NCBI RefSeq assembly: GCF_963583255.1
Contig: NC_084814.1
Coordinates: 18,205,164-18,269,163 of the forward strand
Direction of reading: 5' to 3'
Length of the DNA: 64,000 nt
Source of the DNA: Pyrus communis
Lineage: Eukaryota; Streptophyta; Magnoliopsida; Rosales; Rosaceae
Under the pieces are notes generated by a model. That model was not told the DNA's origin, did no database searches, and worked only from the letters and a program-made list of their open reading frames with translations. The position numbers and the translations under genes are program-made. Shown in pieces: positions 10,308 to 20,100 of the stretch (position 1 is the stretch's first letter; the number at the start of each line of letters is the position of its first letter).

Positions 10308-11984
10308 TCAATCGTAGCTGGGAAGTCCCAGTTTGAGATTGCCAGTATGTCGAAGAAAATCAGGACCATGTAAGCCTTTAGTGAGAACATCTGCAACCTG
10401 ATCTTTGGTAGAAACATATTGAACGATCAAATCACCTCGTTGGACACGTTCACGAATGAAATGAAAATCTGTTTCTAAATGTTTAATTCTGGAATGCTGC
10501 ACTGGATTTAAACTAAGGGCAATTGCTGACTGATTGTCACAATATAACAGAGGAGGATTAGGCAGCACAACACACAAATCCTTTAAAATCAACCTGAGCC
10601 AAGCAATATTAGCAGCTGCATGAGCTAAGGCCTTGTATTCAGCTTCTGTGGAACTCCGAGAAACGGAATGTTGTTTCTTAGACTGCCAGGACACAGGATT
10701 AGCACCCAAGAAAATGACATAACCAGTAATGGACCTCCGTGTATTAACATCAGCTGCCCAATCAGAATCACTATAACCCTTGATTTGCAGATCAGTTCCA
10801 GCAGTAAAAGTCAAGCCACAGGTCATAGTCCCCTGAAGAAATTGCAATATTCTCTTAACCAAACCAAAATGTACATCTGTGGGAGCACTCATGAATTGAC
10901 AGACATTGTTGACAGCAAAGGCTATATCCGGTCTGGTAAATGTCAAATACTGTAAAGCGCCAACAAGACTGCGAAAGAGTGTAGGATCAGATAATAATTC
11001 CCCTTCAGCAACCAGGACAGAGTTATGTGGCTGACAGGGTGTAGAACAAGGCCTACAATTGTCCATCCCAGCTTTATGTATCAGATCTGTGATATACTTT
11101 TCTTGATTCACAAAGATATCACCATTAGATTTATAGTGAATTTGTAAACCTAGAAAGTATGTAAGCTGACCCAAATCCTTAAGATCAAACACCCCAGCCA
11201 AATCATCTATCACAGATTGAATGAAAACTGAATTTGAACCAGTGATGATAATATCATCAACATAAAGTAACAGAATGACTACATCTGTATTCACTTCTTT
11301 AACAAACATGTTGGAATCTGAGAGGGACATTTGAAACCCAAGAACAGTCAAATAGCTTGTGAATTTGGCATTCCATGCCCGTGGAGCCTGCTTTAATCCA
11401 TATAAAGACTTGACAAGTTTACATACATGTGAAAGATGCTCAGAGTCTACGAAACCTTGAGGTTGTTTCATATAGACCTCCTCATGTAATTCCCCATGTA
11501 AAAAAGCGTTCTTAACATCAAGTTGCCTAAGAGACCAACGATTTATAGCTGCCAAAGCAAGAATAATCCTCACAGTGGTATGCCGAACCACAGGACTAAA
11601 GGTTTCTGTGTAATCTAAACCTTTTTCTTGACTAAAACCTTGGGCTACTAATCTAGCTTTATATCTAGAAATAGTCTCATCAGGATTTCTTTTGATTTTA
11701 TATACCCACTTGCAGCCAATAATGTTCTTATCGAAAGGAGAAGGAACAAGGGTCCATGTACCTTGAGCTTGTAAAGCATCGAACTCCTCTTGCATTGCTT
11801 TCTGCCATTGAGAAATTTGAGAAGCAATTCGGAAATTTGAAGGCTCAGAGACATCGACAATGTCTGCAAGAAATGTAAACCCTCCAGAAAAATGATTATT
11901 GTCATGTAATTCCAAGGAGTGAATGTGAGGAAACAGTGTAGCAAGAGCACTATAATCTTTCCGGGTTATAGTACCAGTCTTCAA
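10308..11984 (-). CDS. Copia reverse transcriptase and RNase H
   Basis: 558 residues. The reverse-transcriptase core begins around residues 55-95 (WTLVPSPFDKNIIGCKWVYK) and has the catalytic LLYVDDIIITG. RNase H follows with SDSDWAADVNTRRSITGY, SRSSTEAEYKALAHA and the DNQSAIAL motif, ending in a copia-style YVSTKDQVADVLTKGL tail. The frame is intact. It is separated from the upstream part of the polyprotein by a single TAG at 11991, at a place where a CAG (Gln) codon would keep the reading open, so the apparent ATG is not the native start. Confidence 0.95.
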   Translation of the reverse strand: MKTGTITRKDYSALATLFPHIHSLELHDNNHFSGGFTFLADIVDVSEPSNFRIASQISQWQKAMQEEFDALQAQGTWTLVPSPFDKNIIGCKWVYKIKRNPDETISRYKARLVAQGFSQEKGLDYTETFSPVVRHTTVRIILALAAINRWSLRQLDVKNAFLHGELHEEVYMKQPQGFVDSEHLSHVCKLVKSLYGLKQAPRAWNAKFTSYLTVLGFQMSLSDSNMFVKEVNTDVVILLLYVDDIIITGSNSVFIQSVIDDLAGVFDLKDLGQLTYFLGLQIHYKSNGDIFVNQEKYITDLIHKAGMDNCRPCSTPCQPHNSVLVAEGELLSDPTLFRSLVGALQYLTFTRPDIAFAVNNVCQFMSAPTDVHFGLVKRILQFLQGTMTCGLTFTAGTDLQIKGYSDSDWAADVNTRRSITGYVIFLGANPVSWQSKKQHSVSRSSTEAEYKALAHAAANIAWLRLILKDLCVVLPNPPLLYCDNQSAIALSLNPVQHSRIKHLETDFHFIRERVQRGDLIVQYVSTKDQVADVLTKGLHGPDFLRHTGNLKLGLPSYD

Positions 11985-11990
11985 CCTTGT

Positions 11991-12608
11991 CTAAATACCA
12001 TGAGGAACAAAATCAGGTGATAAAGCTTTAGAGCTCAAAGGAACAGTCGCAGGTACCACCACTTCCAACTGTCGACGAGACTGGACAGGCACCACAGGGG
12101 AATGTGAGATAGTAGCATCTAAAAAGGAATCCTGTACATTGTGTTCAGAAGGGGAGTGACTGGAAATTGGAGTACCAACTGATGTATGAGAGGATGCAGA
12201 TACATGTGGAATATCAGTACTAGAGGAAGCAGGTCCTTGTCTCGGAGAAGAAGAGACTAAATTCACAACAATAGGCCGTGTAGACACATTGGTATTATTG
12301 ACAGGCCCAGAATTGTCACACTGTGAAGAAACTGAAGTACTAGCAAAAGGAAAACAGTCCTCATCATGAATGACATGCCTGGAGATTAAAAGCTTGCCTG
12401 TAACCCGATTATAACAAATAGCACCTTTGTATCCAAAACAATAGCCCAAAAATACACATTGAGAAGATCGAGGTTGAAGCTTATGAGCATTGTAAGGTCT
12501 AAGATAAGGATAGATAGCTGAACCAAAAATTCTTATAGAAGAGATGTCAGGTATCTTGTGGAACAAAATGCTAAAATGAGACTGCATCCCAAGATTGTGA
12601 GCTGGCAT
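11991..12608 (-). CDS. Copia integrase C-terminal and spacer region
   Basis: The open stretch continues the integrase frame after a TGA at 12609-12611. It contains the conserved copia phrase IRIFGSAIYPYLRPYN...CVFLGY, the integrase C-terminal part. A serine/proline-rich spacer before reverse transcriptase follows. It shares its frame with the ORFs on both sides, which are separated from it by single stops only. Confidence 0.9.
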   Translation of the reverse strand: MPAHNLGMQSHFSILFHKIPDISSIRIFGSAIYPYLRPYNAHKLQPRSSQCVFLGYCFGYKGAICYNRVTGKLLISRHVIHDEDCFPFASTSVSSQCDNSGPVNNTNVSTRPIVVNLVSSSPRQGPASSSTDIPHVSASSHTSVGTPISSHSPSEHNVQDSFLDATISHSPVVPVQSRRQLEVVVPATVPLSSKALSPDFVPHGI

Positions 12609-13028
12609 TCAATTAATCAGAAACACAGCATGCGCAACATCATGATACCAAAACTTGAGAAGCAATTTTGCAGCAGTCATCATAGTAAGAGCAGTCTCAA
12701 CAACATGCCTATGCTTCCGTTCCACTAAACCATTTTGTTGTGGGGTGTAAGGGCAAGAAATAAAGTGTAGAATACCATGAGTATGAAGATAGTCCTTAAA
12801 AACATTACTCAAGAACTCACCACCACCATCAGTTTGAAGAACTTTGACCTTACTATTAAATTGAGTCTCAACATAAGCACAAAAGCGAACAAAGAGACCA
12901 AAAGTTTCTGATTTATTCATTAAAGGGAATATCCATACAAATCGAGTAGCCTCATCTACAAATGACACATAGTATCTAAAACCCTCAAGAGAAGTAACAA
13001 GTGAAGGTCCCCAGATATCACAATGCAC
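12609..13028 (-). CDS. Copia integrase catalytic core
   Basis: The rve-type core shows HCDIWGPS, YYVSFVDEATRF, LQTDGGGEF and the ...PQQNGLVERKHRH motif, so the three catalytic acidic residues D, D and E are present. The frame is shifted relative to the protease part by one extra T in a T run at about 13070. The stop at 12609 looks like CGA to TGA. Confidence 0.93.
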   Translation of the reverse strand: MHCDIWGPSLVTSLEGFRYYVSFVDEATRFVWIFPLMNKSETFGLFVRFCAYVETQFNSKVKVLQTDGGGEFLSNVFKDYLHTHGILHFISCPYTPQQNGLVERKHRHVVETALTMMTAAKLLLKFWYHDVAHAVFLIN

Positions 13029-13050
13029 TTTATGAAATGGAATATCAACT

Positions 13051-13740
13051 CTATCTAGTTTTTCTGAAAAAAGACAATTTACTCATCTTGCCACTAAGAC
13101 AATTAGAACAAACATGAGTAGTTACATCACTAGCTACTAAAACCTGAGAACTTTGTAACATGGCTGCAAGAATGTCATTAGAAGGGTGGCCCAACCGATG
13201 ATGCCACAATGAAGACTTAACAGCTTTTCCCAATAACGCAGAAGAACAAAGAACACCTGGAGTCAGTAGCTTGGGGAACACATGTACAGGAATCCGAAAC
13301 AAATCATTATTGCTACTCTTTCCTTGGTAAAGTACCACCCCTGTGGTCTTGTCCTGCACAAAGAAGTTTAAATCATCACAGATAAACCAACTGTGATTAT
13401 CTTTGCACAACTGCTTTACAGACAGAAGATTAACAGTCAACATTGGAACATGTAAAACATTACGAAGATAAAGATTATTAGGGGAATTTTGAATAGTCAC
13501 AGTGCCAATATTGTGAACATCTAAACATGTACCATTCCCAACAACAATCTTCTGATCTCCATTATAAGGAACAGCAGATTCTAATAGAGTAATATCAGGA
13601 CTCATATGATGTGAAGCCCCAGTGTCTACTATCCAACACTCACCCTCAGAAGCAGATTGTATAGGTAAATCAGGCACATTTGACGACATAGTAACTCCAG
13701 GAATGTCAGAGAACATATTAGACTGTGAAGCCTGAGTCAT
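13051..13740 (-). CDS. Copia protease and pre-integrase zinc domain
   Basis: The aspartic protease signature WIVDTGASHHM lies at about residues 32-42. It is followed by the GAG-pre-integrase region with LWHHRLGHPS and CSNCLSGK (H-H-C-C zinc binding). The frame is the same as gag, interrupted by a TGA at 13756, and ends after a one-base insertion that destroys the join to integrase. Confidence 0.93.
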   Translation of the reverse strand: MTQASQSNMFSDIPGVTMSSNVPDLPIQSASEGECWIVDTGASHHMSPDITLLESAVPYNGDQKIVVGNGTCLDVHNIGTVTIQNSPNNLYLRNVLHVPMLTVNLLSVKQLCKDNHSWFICDDLNFFVQDKTTGVVLYQGKSSNNDLFRIPVHVFPKLLTPGVLCSSALLGKAVKSSLWHHRLGHPSNDILAAMLQSSQVLVASDVTTHVCSNCLSGKMSKLSFFRKTR

Positions 13741-13755
13741 AAAGGCAAGAGCTGG

Positions 13756-15108
13756 TCAAAACCCTGAAGAAGAAGACTGCGCAGAAGTGTTGCCTGGAAA
13801 ACCATAAGGAATATGATATGCAGGAGAAGGTCCTGAAGGAGGATACTGAAAGACAGAGCTTAAATCCTGATAAGCATAATTGGCACTGAGAGAAGGAGGT
13901 GGAGGAGCCCCTTGATAGGAAAAGTTTCCCCTGTGTCTACAGTCAACTGCAATGTGACCCCTCTTTCCACAAATCTGGCACTCCTGAGGTGGTTGAGTAT
14001 TGTCATTTCGATACAAACAAGTGACTGCAGTATGTCCTTTCCTTGAGCAAATCTGACACTCAGGAATAACCTCTTGCCTATTTGATGTATTGCCAGACCA
14101 AACATTGCCATTTTTAAAACCATTAAACTTGGGTTTAAAACCCCCTGAACCTCTGCCTTTATAACCTGTAGTATTGCCATAGGAACGATGGCCTTGACCA
14201 CCAAAAGCATTCCCATTAGGGGGAAAATTATTTCCATGAGACCCACTAGACATCTGAGAGAAACCAGATTGCTGAGAAAAACCAGGAGGTTGTGAGAAGC
14301 CAGGAGACTGAGAAAACCCAACACTGGAAGAACCAGGAGCAACAAAACCATATCCATAATTTTGAGGAAACTGAACTGCAGACCCTGAAGCACTAGAAGA
14401 ACCAGAAGAACTCGGCATAGGATTACATGTAGGCAAACCAGCATTACCATACATTGCAGCCATAGTATGAACAAGAGACTGCATCCGAGTCTCAAGATTC
14501 TTTTCAGCCCCTAACAATTGTGCCCGAAATTCCTTCAGTGTAATTGGTGTTTCTCTGGCTAGAATGACTGTTCGAATTATGTCAAAATCAGGTGGAAGAC
14601 CAGTCAATGCCGCTATAACAATATCATGATCGGAGACTTTCTCACCAGCAGCAACAAGTTTATCTTTAATGACCTTCAACCTCAACAAAAACTTGTCTAC
14701 ACTATCACCACCTTTCTGAATAGTGTGCAACTCAGCCTTCAAATGATTAATACTAGCACTAGAAACAACCATATATCGGTCTTGTAACGCAACCCAAGCC
14801 TCATGAGAAGTTTTACAACCAACTACATGCTCCATAGCATCATCACTAAGTGTAGCAATGAGAAGACTTAACAAAGCCATATCGGCCTTAATCCAATCTC
14901 TGTAGGCAGTATTAACTTCCTTGGTAACACCTAACTCAGGAGTCAAAACATATTTAGGAGGACAAACAGAATCACCAGTGAAGTGATCAAACAAATCATA
15001 CCCCCGAAGTACAGAACAAAACTGAAAATTCCATTTGATGAAATTATCATCATTCAGTTTGATAGTCAACATCCCTAAAAGACTCTCCAACTTCACCGAT
15101 TCAGACAT
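13756..15108 (-). CDS. Copia Gag with two zinc knuckles
   Basis: 450 residues starting MSESVKLESLLGMLTIKLND. A UBN2/retrotran_gag-type region (about 20-210) is followed by a Gly/Ser/Phe-rich stretch and two CCHC knuckles, CQICSRKGHTAVTC and CQICGKRGHIAVDC. It is intact to TGA 13756, where CGA would continue into protease. Confidence 0.94.
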   Translation of the reverse strand: MSESVKLESLLGMLTIKLNDDNFIKWNFQFCSVLRGYDLFDHFTGDSVCPPKYVLTPELGVTKEVNTAYRDWIKADMALLSLLIATLSDDAMEHVVGCKTSHEAWVALQDRYMVVSSASINHLKAELHTIQKGGDSVDKFLLRLKVIKDKLVAAGEKVSDHDIVIAALTGLPPDFDIIRTVILARETPITLKEFRAQLLGAEKNLETRMQSLVHTMAAMYGNAGLPTCNPMPSSSGSSSASGSAVQFPQNYGYGFVAPGSSSVGFSQSPGFSQPPGFSQQSGFSQMSSGSHGNNFPPNGNAFGGQGHRSYGNTTGYKGRGSGGFKPKFNGFKNGNVWSGNTSNRQEVIPECQICSRKGHTAVTCLYRNDNTQPPQECQICGKRGHIAVDCRHRGNFSYQGAPPPPSLSANYAYQDLSSVFQYPPSGPSPAYHIPYGFPGNTSAQSSSSGF

Positions 15109-15527
15109 GATTTGGTAAGAAAGAAGGAATTACAGAAAGACCCAGATGAAACCAAAATAACCTAGATGAAAAAGAAACTTCACAAAATCTTGAAACCAGA
15201 AAATTCTTCAAACAAAACTATCAGATCTTGATGAACACAATGGTTATCGACCTTAATTCATCAAACGGCATCGGCCTTCAGAACAAATTATTATCAACTC
15301 AAAAGCACTATCATCATCAAACGAAGCAAGTTTGGCATCGGCCTTCATCATTTCAGAAATCAAGATTGTAACAAATAGAACTATGATACTGATTCCAAAA
15401 AAAATACCCAAAAATTCACCTTCACAAAATTCTTGAAACAGCAAAGATCAGAGAAAACCTCGAGAAACGGAGCAGCGGAAATCCGTCCAAGATCAAATGC
15501 GCGAGCAAAAAAGGCTCTGAGATACCA

Positions 15528-15784
15528 TATTAACAGATGAAATCAATCACCAGATTTAACAATTGAAGAAGGAAAGATTAAACGAAGAAAGCTTGAGGAA
15601 GAAGAAGGCTCGAAATCTTTCTATCTGTTTATTACCAAATGAATGAATCTTAACAATACAGAGAGGGAAAAAGTCTTATATATCTACTTCTAAAACTACT
15701 AAGCTTATCACATAAGCTAACATAAAAGCTATGCTGATGTGGATGCTGATGTGGCAATTGCTGACATGTCACCTATACTCAATA
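15528..15784 (-). repeat. Copia LTR (5' LTR of the minus-strand element)
   Basis: 257 bp, identical by eye to the left LTR except for 15 additional bases. On the plus strand it contains an ATG at 15731 that is in frame with the RPW8 exon at 15785. Confidence 0.95.
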
Positions 15785-18322
15785 CTATTTAGTGCCGTTC
15801 AACAAACGAAGGAGAAGACGAGGATATTTAAACGCATCCTGGGACATCTCGAGTCCACGCTAGACTCCATAAAGCCATTGATAGAAGAGATTGCAGAATA
15901 TAACAAGGTATTGCATCTTACAGAGGAAGAACTAGAAAATTTTAGAGTAGAGATGGAGAAGGGTGTAGAGCTCGTTCACAAGTGCTCAAACGTTAGTCTT
16001 TGGGCAAGCAACAAAAAGTATGAATATACCAACAAACTTCTTGGATTAGATGAATCTCTTCAAAGATTGATAAATATACTGAGAGTGCAACTAGCAAGGG
16101 ATGCGAAAGAAAGCTTGGATTCGGTAACTAATATAGCGACGGTGACCAAGCAAATTGAAGAGAGTGGTATGCTACAACATGATCAAACAGAAGGTCAGCG
16201 TCCAGTAGTTGAACTTCCGTCCGCTACGGTTGGTTTGGATGTATTGAGTGTGCAGGGAGCAGGGAAGATGACGAAAGCAAGGGAATTAGGGGAGGGGGCC
16301 AAGAAAATTGAAGGGAGTGGTGTTGTACAAAATCAAACTGAAATTCATGGTTCTTCAAGCATGGTTTCAATGGTACGTCTAAATTCTCTTCATTCTTTAT
16401 TTTTTAAGTTAAACGTGCATTTGGAAGCCTAGTTTTGAACACTATACTGATGCCGGATTGTTCGTGAACAGGAAGAGTCTGAAACCGAATTTGAGCCACA
16501 ACAAGTCTTCTCCTCGGAATTTGGCACAATCCACGAGAATATGCAGGGTAGCGGACCTGATACTTCTCCAAGGTTCTCCAATTGGTTCAGTAGTAGAGCC
16601 AAAAAAAGAGGAAAAAGTGGGAGCGAATATGGGCAGAAACATGTGGAAGGTGGTGAAAATCCGACGAGTTATTATTGCAAGTGCACATATTCGTTTTTTG
16701 ATATCAATACTAGACGAGTTATATGTAGTATTGATTAAAGAACTACTGGCCTGCTTTGATTAAAAAACGAAGAAAGTATTAGGCTGCCATTTGTTTTCTT
16801 CTCTGTTATTCTTTAATCATATTTTTAAGAGGAGAAAAATGATTAAAACAAATTAGTTTGTCTGTTTAATGCGGTAGACTGAACAACTAAGTTGATTTCG
16901 TAGTATTTTCAGATGCTTCGAGAGATAGGAGCGAGAGAAGATGCGGTTCTAGTCGAGGCATCTACTCCAATCCAAATAACTCAAGGCATGGGAGTGAGCC
17001 CGGGAGTATGAAGTTCACCATGGAAGAGATAAACAACGCCACAAAGAGCTTCTCTCCCTCTCGCAAGATTGGACAAGGTGGTTTCGGGACGGTTTATAAG
17101 GGGAGACTCGAAGACGGGACCTTTGTTGCAATCAAACGCGCTAAAAAGGTCCGGTACAAGTGTGTTATAGGTCTAAAACCTGGGTGCGATATAGTATTAA
17201 CTGAGGACATGTATACTTTTGTTTGCAGAGTGTATATGACAAGCATTTGGGAGTGGAATTCCAAAGCGAGATTCAAATGCTGGTGCAGGTGGAGCATTTG
17301 AGTTTGGTCAAGTTCTACGGGTACTTGGAGCATGAAGATGAAAAGATTGTTGTTGTCGAGTATGTTCCTAATGGAAACCTCAGACAACATTTGGATTGTA
17401 AGTTCGATTTGTGTTACTCTCTCTTCCTCTTCCTTTCTGTGTACCGGGTGTGCCTGCATGTATCTGTGCACCTTGGCTCATCAATGCATCACCTTGAGTG
17501 CCTGAAATGTGATACAACGCGTAATGCAGGTTTGCATGGTGAGATTCTTGACCTTGCAGCACGGCTAGACATTGCAATTGATGTGGCTCATGCCGTCACC
17601 TATCTGCATATGTACAAGGGTAAATCTCCAGTTTTAGTTCTCTCAGAGTTGTAGAATTTTTGTGACGGAACTAACCAGACCATGCTTCGGCTTCCTTGGC
17701 AGATCATCCGATTATTCATAGAGACATAAAGTCGTCCAACATTCTCTTAACGGAAAACTTCAGGGCCAAGGTAGCTGATTTTGGTTTTGCTAGGCTTGCT
17801 GCTGATAGCGACTCAGGTGCCACCCATGTTTCTACTCAAGTTAGGGGAACCGCTGGCTACTTGGACCCCGAGTACCTGAGAACCTATCAACTCACGGAGA
17901 AGAGTGATGTCTACTCATTTGGTGTGCTACTGGTTGAGCTAGTTACAGGCAGGCGTCCGATTGAACCTAAACGGGAAATCAAGGAACGAATAACTGCAAA
18001 ATGGGTATGAACTTCTCCTCTCTTGTGCTAGTTTACATGGGAATTTAGTGCATGACTCGGGTTGGTTTTGCAGGCTATGAAGAAGTTTACCGATGGAGAT
18101 GCTCTTTCGATTTTGGACCCGAGGTTAGGACAGACAGCAGCAAGTGGTCTAGCCATCGAAAAGATTCTTGAACTAGCATTACAATGCTTGGCTCCACGCG
18201 GACAGAACCGGCCTAGCATGAGGAGGTGCGGTGAGATCCTCTGGAACATCCGTAAGGATTACAAAGAGGTATTATCTTCAGACTTCCGTTCATTTTCTAG
18301 CCGTTCACAAATAAGTAATTGA
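15731..18322 (+). CDS. Putative RPW8-CRCK kinase fusion gene, present-day form (LTR-supplied ATG)
   Basis: Seven exons can be joined: 15731-16372, 16472-16649, 16913-17148, 17229-17397, 17530-17619, 17703-18004 and 18074-18322. All have GT-AG borders and all phases agree, giving one open frame of 621 residues. Order: about 18 residues from LTR DNA, the RPW8 core from [18 protein letters not shown] (about 20-120), a degenerate repeat linker, a Ser/Arg-rich segment, then a full protein kinase. The join GAA G|AT GCT is in phase at 16649/16913. Before the Copia insertion the same exon continued upstream to 10058 and 9408. No membrane span separates RPW8 from the kinase, unlike usual CRCK2/3 proteins. 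Two neighbouring genes cannot be excluded without transcripts, but a phase-perfect fusion favours one gene. Confidence 0.7.
15785..16372 (+). CDS. Second RPW8 domain plus repeat linker (exon)
   Basis: It continues the domain begun before the Copia element: [20 protein letters not shown], then [19 protein letters not shown] and [20 protein letters not shown], typical of RPW8 helices. Linker units follow ([20 protein letters not shown], then [19 protein letters not shown]). The donor is ATG|GTACGT at 16372. The sister copy at 20412 is close to this in sequence and has the same linker type. Confidence 0.85.
16913..18322 (+). CDS. CRCK2/3-type receptor-like cytoplasmic kinase domain
   Basis: The kinase has a glycine loop [11 protein letters not shown], catalytic lysine in [16 protein letters not shown] catalytic loop, DFG-type VADFGFARL, activation segment [11 protein letters not shown] and [19 protein letters not shown], so it is predicted active. 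From Met 17008 it is 316 residues in five exons. The closest family I recognise is the calmodulin-binding receptor-like cytoplasmic kinases (CRCK1-3), whose Arabidopsis member CRCK3 works with the NLR SUMM2 in immunity. The upstream exon part has the usual CRCK Ser/Arg region, and [15 protein letters not shown] is the usual CRCK entry. The frame ends [10 protein letters not shown]. It is fused in phase to an RPW8 exon. Confidence 0.9.
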
Positions 18323-18837
18323 GCATGAGAAGAGTGGCAAAATAACGATCTTCGGGCTCCCATGGAATTTAAAGATAATATGGTTTTATCGGAGATAGAA
18401 CACGAAGAGCGTTGCGTTTTGTAAAACAGAACTACACAGTAAATGTGCATGTACAATTTGAGTAGGAAAGCCAAGTAATTTCTTGAAGAATGGATCTGGA
18501 GGAGGGGAACAATATTGTATTTTGGTCTGTTGAAATTTTATTTGTATGTTCATTGTTCTTGGAGTTACTGCATTCGACATGAGTGTATTCCTTTATTAAA
18601 TATACGAGCGTATTATGATTACAATTACAAGGGGTACATGACCAGTTGATTTAGCGTCACTCAGTCTGTAATTGGTTAGAAATTACTCAGTCGCTACTTT
18701 AGTTTCCACCGAGGCCCTTCAATAACTTTCTCATCTTTCTTCAACTCATAATACTTCCAATCTATCCAGTAAGATATTCACAAACCTCCTATCTCCCAAA
18801 ACATTCTCTCTTGGCAGTAAAAAAAATATCCAGTAAG
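18323..18837. other. 3' flank of the kinase gene
   Basis: No second gene is seen. Likely 3' UTR to about 18600, then AT-rich DNA. Confidence 0.5.
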
Positions 18838-19300
18838 ATATTTGCTAGGGTTCATGAGGAGGATTTGGATTTGATGTCTATTTTTTCGGTTCAGAGTTTT
18901 GCTTCCTCCGGGGATGTGACGGCGGCGGCATTGTGGTCTTTGCTGCTGGAGGGTAGGGTTTTATTGCATGTTTTTTGCACCCTTTGTGCTTAAGCTGGTG
19001 TGGGTCTCCTGTTATTTCTTAGGTTGCCGCTCACATTTTGCTTGGGGCTTTTACTTTGTTTGTAGATGTCTATCCGATTTTTTGTGTGCCTTATACTAGT
19101 TTTTAATGTAGAGAAAGTTATCTTTGTGATTAAGGAAAAAAAAACAAAAAAAAAAAAGATTACTTAAACCTTCAATATATGTCCATGGCTGCTAGGCCCT
19201 TTGACTTGCCCGGTTATACGACTACTAGTGGTTTTTTAATTATTTTTCATCATTTTATATTCTTGTCCTGTAACATTCATCTGGCCATTGAGCTGTTATC
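18838..19300 (+). repeat. Right copy of a local duplication, with empty MITE site
   Basis: Matches 2640-2720 at its start and 7290-7530 over 18925-19145. It continues collinearly through 19185-19300, matching 7650-7990 without the Mutator MITE. GTAACATTC at 19270-19278 is the unoccupied target. Confidence 0.8.
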
Positions 19301-19602
19301 CCCAGTGGGGTAGGGTCTTCATCGGAGGTTTTTGGGACTAACATTCTTTTAAATTTATCGAGATTTTACAAAAAAAATTCACGATATAACACTAACATCT
19401 CTTAAAGTTTTAACTAATTTACACATAACTCTTTTTACCCAAATTTTATCTAAATCTTTTAGAGACAAATTTACCCTTATGAATACATAAGAAAATGAAA
19501 AATACATAAATTTTTATAAAGGAATAGAAAAATCAAAGCAATAATCTCTATTAATTAATGAAATTTTCTTTGTCAATCAAAAGAGGGTGAAAAGACTACT
19601 TA

Positions 19603-19948
19603 GGGCTGGTTTGGTATTGCTGTGCTTTGAAAAAAAGTTGATTCTGCTGTGCTATGAGAATAAGCGGCTGTGAAATAAAGCAGCAAAGTGTTTGGTAAAC
19701 TTTTTTGTAAAAATGCTTTTGAAAAAAAAAAAACAGTATTATAGTGTTTAGTAAACTTTTATGTAAAACAGATGTGAAAAAAAAAGCCGATTTTTCAAAG
19801 CTGGGTTTTGCAGCTTCTTGTTTTTGGCTTTTTTTCACCCAAAACTGTGAAAAAAAGCTGAAGGTGAATATTTACCAAACACAAAAACAGCTCCTAGCTT
19901 TTTTTGATACCAGCTTTTTTCAGAATCACCTCAGTACCAAACCAGGTC
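19603..19948. mobile_element. Tourist-like MITE (346 bp)
   Basis: The ends are inverted: GGGCTGGTTTGGTATTGCTG at the left and the complement of GACCTGGTTTGGTACTGAGG at the right. The element is flanked by TTA at 19600-19602 and 19949-19951. A 3-bp TTA duplication suits PIF/Harbinger-derived MITEs. AT-rich interior, no coding. Confidence 0.75.
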
Positions 19949-20100
19949 TTAGTATTCTATCACACAAAAAAAAGATGGTCAATAATGTAATTTTACAGGT
20001 CCAAATTTTACTATTTTTTATTGAAGCATCACCTATATGTGATGTTAAAATATCTCAAATATTATAATAAATAAATAAATAAAGCCAAAAACAAAAATCT

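Larger units (their letters stand above)
10059..15784 (-). mobile_element. Complete Ty1/copia retrotransposon (5726 bp) inside an RPW8 gene
   Basis: The element is on the minus strand with LTRs at 10059-10300 (242 bp) and 15528-15784 (257 bp). By eye the LTRs differ only by a 15-bp block present in the right one. A primer-binding site 'tggtatctcagagcc', resembling initiator tRNA-Met complementarity with two extra bases, lies just inside the right LTR. A G-rich purine tract lies inside the left LTR (complement of 10301-10307). Gag, protease, integrase, reverse transcriptase and RNase H are present in copia order. The polyprotein is broken by three stop codons and one frameshift, so this copy is not autonomous. 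Five-bp target duplications flank it. Confidence 0.96.

Noticed and set aside
13860..14495. 211-residue minus-strand ORF inside gag
   Set aside because: Shifted-frame shadow of the Copia gag gene.
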